Below are positions 18,157 through 25,426 of a DNA stretch of 64,000 bases, one piece after another (position 1 is the first letter of the stretch; every line of letters starts with the position of its first letter). The stretch is from contig NZ_LMEE01000004.1 of assembly GCF_001425305.1 (NCBI RefSeq), positions 1 through 64,000 on the forward strand. The letters are read 5' to 3'. The notes beneath the pieces are model-generated. The model was not told the origin of the DNA, made no database searches, and saw only the letters and a program-made list of their open reading frames with translations. A program made the translations under genes and the position numbers. This DNA comes from Phenylobacterium sp. Root1290 (GTDB lineage: Bacteria > Pseudomonadota > Alphaproteobacteria > Caulobacterales > Caulobacteraceae).

Positions 18157-18286
18157 CGAGCCAAGAAGGAATGCGCAAAATTTAATAAAATCAGACTTTT
18201 AACTGAATTTCAGCAAGCGGATTGGCGGCCCGCAGCTGCCGCTGCGACCTCCTCAATCCATCACCATGCCCCCGCTCTCAGGGCAG

Positions 18287-19438
18287 TCAGCGCCGCTCTT
18301 TGAGCTCGCGCAGGATCTCGTCCGTGTGCTGGCCCAACCTCGGCGCCGGCGCGCGCACCTGCGGCGCGCCCTCCGGGAAGCGGGCGGGGGCGGCCGGGGA
18401 CCGGAACTGTCCCTGCCAACCGTCCTCAATCTCGACGAAGCAGCCCGCTGCCTGCGCCTGCGGGTCGACCGCCAGGTCGTGCAGCCGCGCCATCGGAGCC
18501 CAGATCAGGTCGGCCGCCGTCAGGGCCCGCCCCGCCGCCTCCAGCGTCAGCGCCCCGATGGCCGCGTCGACCAGAGCGCGCACCTCGCGAACCCGTTCCA
18601 GGTCCAACATCGGCTGGGCATAGGCCGGGTCCTCCAGCAGGTCGGCGCGGCCGATGAGCCGCATCATCGCCGGGAAACACGCCTCGCCGCGCGGCACAAC
18701 GCAGAGCCACTGGCCGTCGGCCGTCCGGAAGTAGCCGGTGATCGGGCCCGGCCGATCGCGCCGCGGCTGGGCTGTGACCACGTCGCCGTAGCGCAGCAGG
18801 ATCGAGAGGTCCCAGCCGATCGCGTACGCCGCCGTGCGCAGCAGGCTGGTTTCGACAAGCCGCCCCCGCCCAGTCTGAGTCCGCTCGTGCAGCGCCGCCA
18901 AGATCGCAGACAGCGTCGCCAGCCCAGTCGCGTGATCGCCGAAGCCGGGCCGGCAGGCGAAGGGCTCCTGGTCTGGGGGAATGGTCGAGGCCGCCACCCC
19001 GCTGCGTGTCCAGAACGCGGTCAGGTCGAAGGCCGGCAGGTCTGCGTCCGGCCCCTCCAGCCCATAGCCGGTGATGCTGGAATAGATCAGTTGCGGCGCG
19101 TGGGCCTTCACCATCTCATAGTCGAGCCCGACCCTGGCCAGGCCGCCTGGGCGCAGGTTGGTGACGAAGATGTCCGCCGCCCGCAGCAGGTCCAGCATCG
19201 CCTCTCGGTCCCGCGGCTGGCTCAGGTTGAGGACGATGCTGCGCTTGCCGCGGTTCTCCAGCGCGAAGATCGGATTGCCCGGGCTCTCGGCCGTGTCCGG
19301 GAAGAAGCCCCGGGTCGGGTCGCCCGCGGCGCTCTCGACCTTGATCACCGAGGCGCCCCAGTCGGCCATAATGGCTGCGCAGCCTGGACCGGCGACCCAG
19401 GTGGACAGTTCGACGACGTTCAGTCCTTCCAACAGCAC
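18287..19438 (-). CDS. CaiB/BaiF family III CoA-transferase
   Basis: 383 residues, normal single-domain length. Start MLLEGLNVVELSTWVAGPGCAAIMADWGA is the family N-terminus, followed by VIKVESAAGDPTRG, ENRGKRSIVLNL, FVTNLRPGGLARVGLDYEM and FGDHATGLATLSAILAALHERTQTGRG. In the segment where relatives have VD(V/T)SL this protein reads LVETSLL, so Glu replaces the common Asp; whether this is the catalytic position needs alignment. The gene follows the second cyclase by 21 nt and is presumably cotranscribed. It would activate an acid intermediate as a CoA thioester. Confidence 0.88.
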   Translation of the reverse strand: MLLEGLNVVELSTWVAGPGCAAIMADWGASVIKVESAAGDPTRGFFPDTAESPGNPIFALENRGKRSIVLNLSQPRDREAMLDLLRAADIFVTNLRPGGLARVGLDYEMVKAHAPQLIYSSITGYGLEGPDADLPAFDLTAFWTRSGVAASTIPPDQEPFACRPGFGDHATGLATLSAILAALHERTQTGRGRLVETSLLRTAAYAIGWDLSILLRYGDVVTAQPRRDRPGPITGYFRTADGQWLCVVPRGEACFPAMMRLIGRADLLEDPAYAQPMLDLERVREVRALVDAAIGALTLEAAGRALTAADLIWAPMARLHDLAVDPQAQAAGCFVEIEDGWQGQFRSPAAPARFPEGAPQVRAPAPRLGQHTDEILRELKERR

Positions 19439-19459
19439 CTAGCGCCTCCCCTTGGCCGC

Positions 19460-20254
19460 TCAGTCCTCGACAAACCCTACGACACGCGCCGGCGCGGCGC
19501 TGCATCCGCCGAGCCGCAGCGGGAAGAATCCGACCTTGAAGCCGTGCGCCGGCAGGTCGGCGAGGTTGGCCATCTGCTGCACGATGAACACCTCGCGCTC
19601 CTGTCCAGCGAAATGGCCATCCCAGATCTCGCCCGGATTGCCGGTGGCCAGAAACGCCTTGCGCATGACGTGGAACGGCCGGTCCCAGCCAAGCGCGTCA
19701 GTGCCCAGCAGCTTGGCCCCCTGCTCGGCGAGGAACAGCGTCCCCTCCCGGGTCATGCCCGGATAGTGGAAGAAACGCGGGTCGGAGACCCCGAACGCTT
19801 CCTGGCCGGTGCGGATCAGCACGGCCCCGCCTTGCGGGATCGGGGCGCCCAGCCCGTCAATCGCCCGCTGCAGCGCCTCAATGGTGATCCCCGCGCCGGG
19901 CGTCGAGCCGCGCATGTCCAGCACCACGCCGTCGACGTAGAGTTCCTCCAGCGCGATGTCGGTGATGGTCCGCGCCGGCTTGCCTTCCGAGGTCGAACCA
20001 TAGTGCAGCGGCGCGTCGACATGGGTGCCCAGGTGCGTGGTGATCCGCAGCCGCTCGTCGCCCCACCCCTCGCCGTTCGGCAGGTGATGCTGCTCGCAGC
20101 CGAACGCCGCGCACATGATCTTGGCGCCCTCGCCCCAGGGCCGGATCGGTTCGACGTCGGGCACGAGGTTGCCGGCCCAGCCGCGGAACGCCTCGGGGAT
20201 CCGCTCCAGATCGGCGGGATCGAGAAATCGGGTCAGGTCCACCAACCGGGTCAT
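19460..20254 (-). CDS. Cyclase family metal hydrolase, second copy
   Basis: About 264 residues. The metal motif appears as TTHLGTHVDAPLHYG, followed by ELYVDGVVLDMRG, GAVLIRTGQEAF, LLGTDALGWDRPFHVM and FIVQQMANLADLPAHGFKVGFFPLRLGG, all typical of the cyclase/KynB group. It shares the fold with the 15050-15841 protein, but many substitutions around the pocket suggest a different substrate. ATG at 20254 (MTRLVDLTRF) is chosen over the upstream open frame. It is first in its unit, with operator copy 3 about 115 bp upstream. Confidence 0.87.
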   Translation of the reverse strand: MTRLVDLTRFLDPADLERIPEAFRGWAGNLVPDVEPIRPWGEGAKIMCAAFGCEQHHLPNGEGWGDERLRITTHLGTHVDAPLHYGSTSEGKPARTITDIALEELYVDGVVLDMRGSTPGAGITIEALQRAIDGLGAPIPQGGAVLIRTGQEAFGVSDPRFFHYPGMTREGTLFLAEQGAKLLGTDALGWDRPFHVMRKAFLATGNPGEIWDGHFAGQEREVFIVQQMANLADLPAHGFKVGFFPLRLGGCSAAPARVVGFVED

Positions 20255-20370
20255 GCGCGCCCCCGCCGCACCACCGCCCTGCCCCATCCGGCCACCAACC
20301 CTGGATCCCGCCTCACCTGGTCCCTCGCATCTGCTCTGCGGGCATACCAATCCGCCCGCCTCAAGTTGTC

Positions 20371-20390
20371 AATCAACTGACTGATTAATT
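20371..20390. promoter_or_regulatory. Predicted TetR operator, copy 3 (between cyclase and tetR)
   Basis: This stretch matches the core of the 18112-18133 palindrome at 17 of 20 positions (AATCAA, then GACTGATT, then ATT). It lies in the divergent region between the cyclase gene and tetR and could control both. Confidence 0.55.
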
Positions 20391-20408
20391 TCTTTGCGTC
20401 ATGATCCA

Positions 20409-20420
20409 TCAATCGGTTGA
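20409..20420. promoter_or_regulatory. Short palindrome near tetR
   Basis: TCAA-TCGG-TTGA is a perfect 12-bp inverted repeat made of the same half-sites as the larger operators. It lies about 20 bp from copy 3 and upstream of the chosen tetR start, so it may be a second site for autoregulation. Confidence 0.4.
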
Positions 20421-20502
20421 CACGCGCAGGACGGCTGGCGTTCGTCGAAACCTGAACGACGGCCATGGATTCGCGTCGGCCGGATCTGGCGAAGGAGAAC
20501 GG

Positions 20503-21162
20503 GTGAGAAAGGGCAGCACAGCCGCTCAGGCGGACGGCGACCTGCGCCGAACGGACACCCGCGCCCGGCTGCTGGAAGTCGCCGCCCATCACTTCGCCGA
20601 GCACAGCTACCAAGGCGCCAGCCTGCGGGCGATCCAGCGCGAGCTGGGTGTGAACCCCGCCACCATCCACTACCATTTCGGCAGCAAGGCCGACGTCTAC
20701 CAGGCGGTGATCGCCCAGTTCCTCGACGCCATCCAGACCGAGCGGCTGAAGCGGCTGGCCGACATCGCGCCCGCCGTCACCGGTCGCGCGCGGCTCGAAG
20801 CCCTGATGCGCGGCTACCTGTCGCCTCACCTCGAGGTCGCCTCCACACCGGCCGGCTACAACTATGCCCGCATCCTCGCCATGGTGCAGGTGACCGTGCG
20901 CGACGAGGCGACCGACATGTTCGACACCGCCGTAGGGCCGGTGCGGACCCGCTACGCCGAAGCGCTGGCCCCGCTGTTCCCGGACGCGCCGCTCAGCAAG
21001 ATCTACGAGGTGCTCGCCATGGCCGTCGGCCACATGGCCCTGGCCCCGATCCGGCTCGGCAAGGGTAGCCTCAACCGCAAGCGGATGGCGCAGGCCATCG
21101 ACGACGCCGTGGCCTACACCAGCACAGGCTTCGAGGCGCTCTGCGGCCCCGCCCGCGGCTGA
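20503..21162 (+). CDS. TetR-family regulator of the catabolic island
   Basis: About 219 residues. The N-terminal DNA-binding domain is clear: TRARLLEVAAHHFAEHSYQGASLRAIQRELGVNPATIHYHFGSKADVYQAV. The ligand domain contains a Pro/Tyr-rich loop (STPAGYNYARILAMVQ) and C-terminal helices (MAVGHMALAPIRLGKG). GTG at 20503 is chosen because AAGGAG lies just upstream; the open frame extends to 20401 but would start inside the operator region. It is divergent from cyclase and CoA-transferase genes and surrounded by the shared palindromes, so it is the best candidate for the island repressor, with a pathway compound as inducer. Confidence 0.88.
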   Translation: MRKGSTAAQADGDLRRTDTRARLLEVAAHHFAEHSYQGASLRAIQRELGVNPATIHYHFGSKADVYQAVIAQFLDAIQTERLKRLADIAPAVTGRARLEALMRGYLSPHLEVASTPAGYNYARILAMVQVTVRDEATDMFDTAVGPVRTRYAEALAPLFPDAPLSKIYEVLAMAVGHMALAPIRLGKGSLNRKRMAQAIDDAVAYTSTGFEALCGPARG

Positions 21163-21171
21163 GGTCCGCGC

Positions 21172-21783
21172 TCAGAGCGGCGGCAGCGTCCCGCCCTCTC
21201 CCGTCGCCACCGCATCGACGCGGCGCTGACCGTCGGCCTCCGGCCAGGCGAGGATGAACACCTCGACCCCGACCTTGATGTTCTCCCTGCCCTCGTTGTT
21301 GATCAGCACCACCGGCACGTCCTTGGGCGCGACGATCTTCCGCCTGCCGCCCGCGTAGGTCAGCTCGAAGGCCTTGCCTCCCGGCGCGTCCGTCAATGGA
21401 CCGATGTCGCCCTGGGTCATGGTCGAGCCCGGCGGCCGGTCCCAGGGCTGCTGCCCTTCGCCCATCCGCACGCCCGGCAGGAACATGTGCACCTCGCGGG
21501 CCAGGCCGAAGCCCTCTGGCTGCGGCTGCTCGATCACCCCGACGAAGCGGCCGGGCTGCAGGTCCTCCAGCCGGATCGGCCGCATCACCTGCACGCTCCA
21601 CTCCGGCGCCAGACCCATGTCCAGCCGCTTGCCCGGCGCGACCTCCACCGAGATCGAGTTTTGCGTCAACTCCACGAGCTTGCCGCGGACATTTTCGGGC
21701 GGCGCTTGCGCGGCGGCGCTCTGCGCCATCGCTAAGGCGGCCGCCGCGGCGGCGATCTCCGTCATGATGCTGTTCCTTCTCAT
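21172..21783 (-). CDS. Secreted protein of unknown function
   Basis: About 203 residues. An N-terminal signal peptide (MRRNSIMTEIAAAAAALAMAQSAAAQA) precedes a domain that looks all-beta: NVRGKLVELTQNSISVEVAPGK, VMRPIRLEDLQPGRFVGVIEQ, ELTYAGGRRKIVAPKDVPVVLINN and GVEVFILAWPEADGQ. The opening resembles OB-like domains of DUF5666-type secreted proteins, but identity is not certain. Its ATG overlaps the M24 gene stop (ATGA), so the two are translationally coupled and probably act in the same periplasmic process. Its tail faces the tetR stop (20503-21162) at 9 bp. Confidence 0.75.
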   Translation of the reverse strand: MRRNSIMTEIAAAAAALAMAQSAAAQAPPENVRGKLVELTQNSISVEVAPGKRLDMGLAPEWSVQVMRPIRLEDLQPGRFVGVIEQPQPEGFGLAREVHMFLPGVRMGEGQQPWDRPPGSTMTQGDIGPLTDAPGGKAFELTYAGGRRKIVAPKDVPVVLINNEGRENIKVGVEVFILAWPEADGQRRVDAVATGEGGTLPPL

Positions 21784-23078
21784 GGTTGCACCACGCGCAG
21801 CTTGCTGACCGGGTATCGGTTGAAGCTCTCGTAGCCGGTCTCGGTGATCACCCCTGACGAGCCGACCCACAGCCCCTTCGGCTGGCCCGGAACGCTGACC
21901 CAGGCCTGCACGGTCAGGGTCTGGCGCGGCTGCAGCGCCACATCGACGAACGGCCGGGTGAACGGCTCGCTCAGGCTGCTGGTCATCGCCCCCATCTGCG
22001 GCGCGTGGTTCATCGCGCTCCAACCGCCGACCAGCACATTGGCCGGCTGCTCGAACCCGGCGGCGGCGATCGGAGCCAGGAAGGCGTTGACCTCCCGCCC
22101 GGTCATTCCCGGTTTCAGGCCCGCGACCAGGTCGTCGTGGACCTTCGCAGCGGTCTCGAACAGCCGCCGGTACTCCGCGGTCGGTTCGCCGACGAAGTAG
22201 CTGCCCCACAGCTTGGCCCAATAGTTGCCGTGCCCCAGGCAAAGCTCGGTCATCATCACAGAGCCAGGCGCGATGGGCGCGTCGGTCGGATAGAAGTCCG
22301 GATAGAAGCCCTGCGGCACGGCCATCGAGATCGCCCCGATGTGTCCGAACGGATAGGTGGCCCCGTTCTGCGCGGCCAGCACGTCCATCGCTCGGCGGAT
22401 CGAACGCGACGTCGCGCCGGCGCGGGTCGATGCGAACACCACCTCGTGGGCGGCGTCGGTCAGCGCGCCGGCCGAGCGCATCACCGCCAGCTCCTCGTCG
22501 CTCTTGATCAGCCGCAGATCGTCGAACCAGGGGGTGGCGTTCTCCAGCCGCACGCCTTCCAGCCCCGCCGCCAGCCGGTCGCGGCCCTCGGCGAACAGGG
22601 TCGGGCCGCTGTGCGCCACCGCCCCTGGTCCGACCAGCCCGACCTTCTTGAAGCCCTTGCCCTTGATCTCGCCGATCGCCCCGCCAAGGGCGTCGCCCCA
22701 GCGGATGTCGTCGACGCTCGAGATCTCTCGCGCATTGGGGATGTGATAGGGCACCGCCAGGAACATGGTCAGCGCTCCGTCGGCCGGGACCAGAAGATAA
22801 GTCTCGATCACCGCCGCATAGCGCGCCAGGTACTGCAGATTCACCTGGCCGGGACTGTTGCCCACGCCGGTGTGGCCATAGACCAGCAGCGCTTCCAGCC
22901 CGCGCCGGCCCATCTCCTCGCGCACCCGCGCCAGTCGCCCGGCCATCTCAGCGTCCGAGAAGATCGGGAAAGCGTCGTTGGCGGCGCCCGGCGGGGGGTT
23001 CAGCCCCTCCGCCGCCGCGGTTCCAGCCAGCAGGCTCGCGCCGCCGGCGATGATCGCACCGCGCCGTGTCATCTGCAT
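21780..23078 (-). CDS. Exported M24-like pita-bread protein
   Basis: 432 residues. The N-terminus MTRRGAIIAGGASLLAGTAAAEG is a twin-arginine-like signal. The body follows the creatinase/Xaa-Pro aminopeptidase layout, with an N-terminal creatinase-like domain (about 40-180) and a C-terminal pita-bread domain. The five metal ligands of M24 peptidases are mostly absent: the region of the paired Asp reads MMTELCLGHGNYWAKL and the Glu region reads LTVQAWVSVPG. It is therefore probably not a metal-dependent peptidase and may be closer to creatinase-like C-N hydrolases. It lies 34 bp downstream of the TonB receptor stop and is coupled to the following secreted protein. Confidence 0.82.
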   Translation of the reverse strand: MQMTRRGAIIAGGASLLAGTAAAEGLNPPPGAANDAFPIFSDAEMAGRLARVREEMGRRGLEALLVYGHTGVGNSPGQVNLQYLARYAAVIETYLLVPADGALTMFLAVPYHIPNAREISSVDDIRWGDALGGAIGEIKGKGFKKVGLVGPGAVAHSGPTLFAEGRDRLAAGLEGVRLENATPWFDDLRLIKSDEELAVMRSAGALTDAAHEVVFASTRAGATSRSIRRAMDVLAAQNGATYPFGHIGAISMAVPQGFYPDFYPTDAPIAPGSVMMTELCLGHGNYWAKLWGSYFVGEPTAEYRRLFETAAKVHDDLVAGLKPGMTGREVNAFLAPIAAAGFEQPANVLVGGWSAMNHAPQMGAMTSSLSEPFTRPFVDVALQPRQTLTVQAWVSVPGQPKGLWVGSSGVITETGYESFNRYPVSKLRVVQP

Positions 23079-23112
23079 TCGCCGCCCCGCCCCGCCACAA
23101 CTTTCCGCCGCA

Positions 23113-25305
23113 TCAGAACCGCCCCGTCAGCTCGAGGCCGATCTGGCGCGGCATGCCCCAGCTGACGAACCGGGCGCCAAGATTGTCGGAGACGCCCATG
23201 GTCGACAGGTAGCCCTCGTCGGTCACGTTGGTGACGTAGGCCCGCGCGCTCAGCCGCTCGTCGGGGCTGTCCCACATCAGGCTGAGGTTCAGCCGGCCGT
23301 AGCCCGGCTGGCTGTCGGCGTCCTGGTTGAACTCGCGCAGATAGAACCGCGAGGTCATGTAGAGCTCGGCGCGTCCGGTCAGCGTGCCGAAGCTCAGCGG
23401 CGCGGTGCGGTACTGCACGCCGATGTTGCCGGAGGCCTTGGGCGAGTAGTTGAGGTAGTTGCCCTCCAGGTCCTGCATCCCCAAGGCCGGGGCCAAGGAG
23501 TCGGTGTTGCGGAACTCGCCATAGGTCGACTTCAGCAACGAAGCGTTGGCGTTGAAGGTCCAGTGCTCGTCCGGCGACCAGGCGCTCTCAAATTCCAGGC
23601 CGATGACGGTGGCCTCGGGCGCGTTGACGATCATCGCCGACAGCCCGGTGATCTGGGTGATCTGGAAGTCCTGGTAGTCGTAGTAGAAGGCCGTGGTGTT
23701 GAGGATCAGCCGCCCGTCCAGCAGCCGGGTCTTCAGCCCGCCCTCATAGGCCAGCAGCTTCTCGGGCTGGTAGCTGTTGCCGCAGCTCGACTGGTTCAGG
23801 CCGCCGGACTTGAAGCCCTTGGAGATCGTGAAGTAGGCCGACTTGCGGTCGTCGGCGTCGAGATCGTACTGCACGCCGCCGCGCGGGGTGAAGGCCTCGA
23901 ATTCCAGCGGCACGAAGCGGTTCAGGCAGCTTGTGAACACCGGGATCACCCCGATTGGCGTGCTCAGCGGCCCATTCTGGTTGGACTGGAAGTTGTCCTG
24001 TTCCTCGCGCGAGTAACGCGCCCCGGCGATGACCCGTAGCCGGTCGCTGACGTTGTAGGTGCCGTCCGCGAAGCCGGCGTAAGCCACCGTGTGATAGGGC
24101 GCGCCCTGGGTGATCAGCGAGGCCCCCGGCAGCAGCTGCGAGCGCAGCGAAGGCACGTTCAGGCCGAGCGGGAAGCTGTAGCGGGCCTGATTGCTCAGCT
24201 TGTCGTCCATCAGATAGAGGCCGGCCAGCCAGTCCACCGGCCCGGTCTTGGCCGACAGGTTGAACTCCTGGGTGAACGTCCGCGACTTGTACCAGTTGCT
24301 CAAGGGCGTGGCGTCGAGGTTGGTGCCGTCGGCGTCCATGCTGTTGGTGAAGTCGAACCAGTAGTAGCCGGTGATCGAGCGCAGCGTCGCCTCGCCGAGA
24401 TCCCAACTCAGGGTCCCGGTCGCGCCATAGGCGGTCGAGTCGCGCTCGCTGGGCCGGTTGGCGCTGGTGCGGTTCGGCTCCAGCGGCACGATGGCCCGAG
24501 CCAGGTAGGGGTTGTTGTCCACCGCCAGCGCCGTGGGCTGGTTGTTCAGCACAATGTAGTCGCCGGAACCTTCAACCTGTGCGCCCCAGATCACGAGATC
24601 CAGCATGCCATTCTCGGCGACGTCGACCTGGGTGCGGATCCGTCCCGACAGCGTCTTGGCCGCTCCGATGTCCGGATTGCCCGGAACGACGTTCTCGACG
24701 AAGCCCTCGCCCATGTCGCGATAGTCGATCGAGACCCTAGTGCGCACCCGCTCGCCCAACGGCAGGTTGACCGCGCCCTGCAGCCGCAGTTCGTCATAGT
24801 TGCCATAGGCGACCTGGCCGTAGCCCTCGAACCGGGTCCCCGGCGCGTGGGTAATGAAGTTGACGGCCCCAGCCGTCGCGTTGCGGCCGTAGAGTGTGCC
24901 TTGCGGCCCGCGCAGCACCTCAATCCGCTCAAGGTCGTACTGCGGCAACGCCACCAGGTGCGGTCGCGAAAGATAAACACCGTCGACGTGGGTGGCGACG
25001 CCGGGCTGCCCGACGCTCTGCCCGACCCCACGGATGAAGATGATGGTCGACGACGCCGAGGTGCCCGCCTGGAAGTTCGGCATCTGGAACTGCAGGTCCT
25101 GGACGGTGCGCACCCCGCGCTCGGCGATGTCGGCCGCGCCGATCGCCGCCACCGCGCCGGCCACGTCCTGGATCGACTCCTCACGCTTCTGCGCGGTGAC
25201 GATCAGTTCCTCGATCATCGTTCCGCCCTGCGCCCAGGCGTTTCCGCCGCACGCCAGAACTGCCGCCACGGCGGTCCCCGCCGCCAGCCCTTTGAGCCTC
25301 GTCAT
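23113..25305 (-). CDS. TonB-dependent outer membrane receptor, second
   Basis: 730 residues. A signal peptide (MTRLKGLAAGTAVAAVLACGGNAWAQ) precedes the TonB-box-like EELIVTAQKREES, a plug (AIGAADIAERGVRTVQDLQFQMPN, GVGQSVGQPGVATHVDGVYL, IEVLRGPQGTLYGRNATAGAVN) and a barrel ending QIGLELTGRF. It differs from the receptor at 15844 in most loops, so it likely imports another compound. First gene of the unit with the M24-like and secreted hypothetical proteins, divergent from the tandem TetR gene. A 13-bp inverted repeat (TGAA-GTTAT-TTCA, 25349-25361) lies between the two and is a candidate operator. Confidence 0.94.
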   Translation of the reverse strand: MTRLKGLAAGTAVAAVLACGGNAWAQGGTMIEELIVTAQKREESIQDVAGAVAAIGAADIAERGVRTVQDLQFQMPNFQAGTSASSTIIFIRGVGQSVGQPGVATHVDGVYLSRPHLVALPQYDLERIEVLRGPQGTLYGRNATAGAVNFITHAPGTRFEGYGQVAYGNYDELRLQGAVNLPLGERVRTRVSIDYRDMGEGFVENVVPGNPDIGAAKTLSGRIRTQVDVAENGMLDLVIWGAQVEGSGDYIVLNNQPTALAVDNNPYLARAIVPLEPNRTSANRPSERDSTAYGATGTLSWDLGEATLRSITGYYWFDFTNSMDADGTNLDATPLSNWYKSRTFTQEFNLSAKTGPVDWLAGLYLMDDKLSNQARYSFPLGLNVPSLRSQLLPGASLITQGAPYHTVAYAGFADGTYNVSDRLRVIAGARYSREEQDNFQSNQNGPLSTPIGVIPVFTSCLNRFVPLEFEAFTPRGGVQYDLDADDRKSAYFTISKGFKSGGLNQSSCGNSYQPEKLLAYEGGLKTRLLDGRLILNTTAFYYDYQDFQITQITGLSAMIVNAPEATVIGLEFESAWSPDEHWTFNANASLLKSTYGEFRNTDSLAPALGMQDLEGNYLNYSPKASGNIGVQYRTAPLSFGTLTGRAELYMTSRFYLREFNQDADSQPGYGRLNLSLMWDSPDERLSARAYVTNVTDEGYLSTMGVSDNLGARFVSWGMPRQIGLELTGRF

Positions 25306-25348
25306 CGCTTCCCCCTGCTCCCGGCTAACCCCGGAACTTACATTTTGG

Positions 25349-25361
25349 TGAAGTTATTTCA
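25349..25361. promoter_or_regulatory. Candidate operator between TonB receptor and tandem TetR gene
   Basis: TGAA-GTTAT-TTCA is a perfect inverted repeat with 4-nt arms in the 121-bp divergent gap. A longer interrupted pair AACTT (25335-25339) and AAGTT (25351-25355) overlaps it. The motif differs from the operators of the first unit. Confidence 0.3.
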
Positions 25362-25426
25362 TCGTTCTGTTAGAGCTTGTCAATGCGTGATGGCAAACCG
25401 CCAGCACGCCGCTTAGGAAAGGAACG

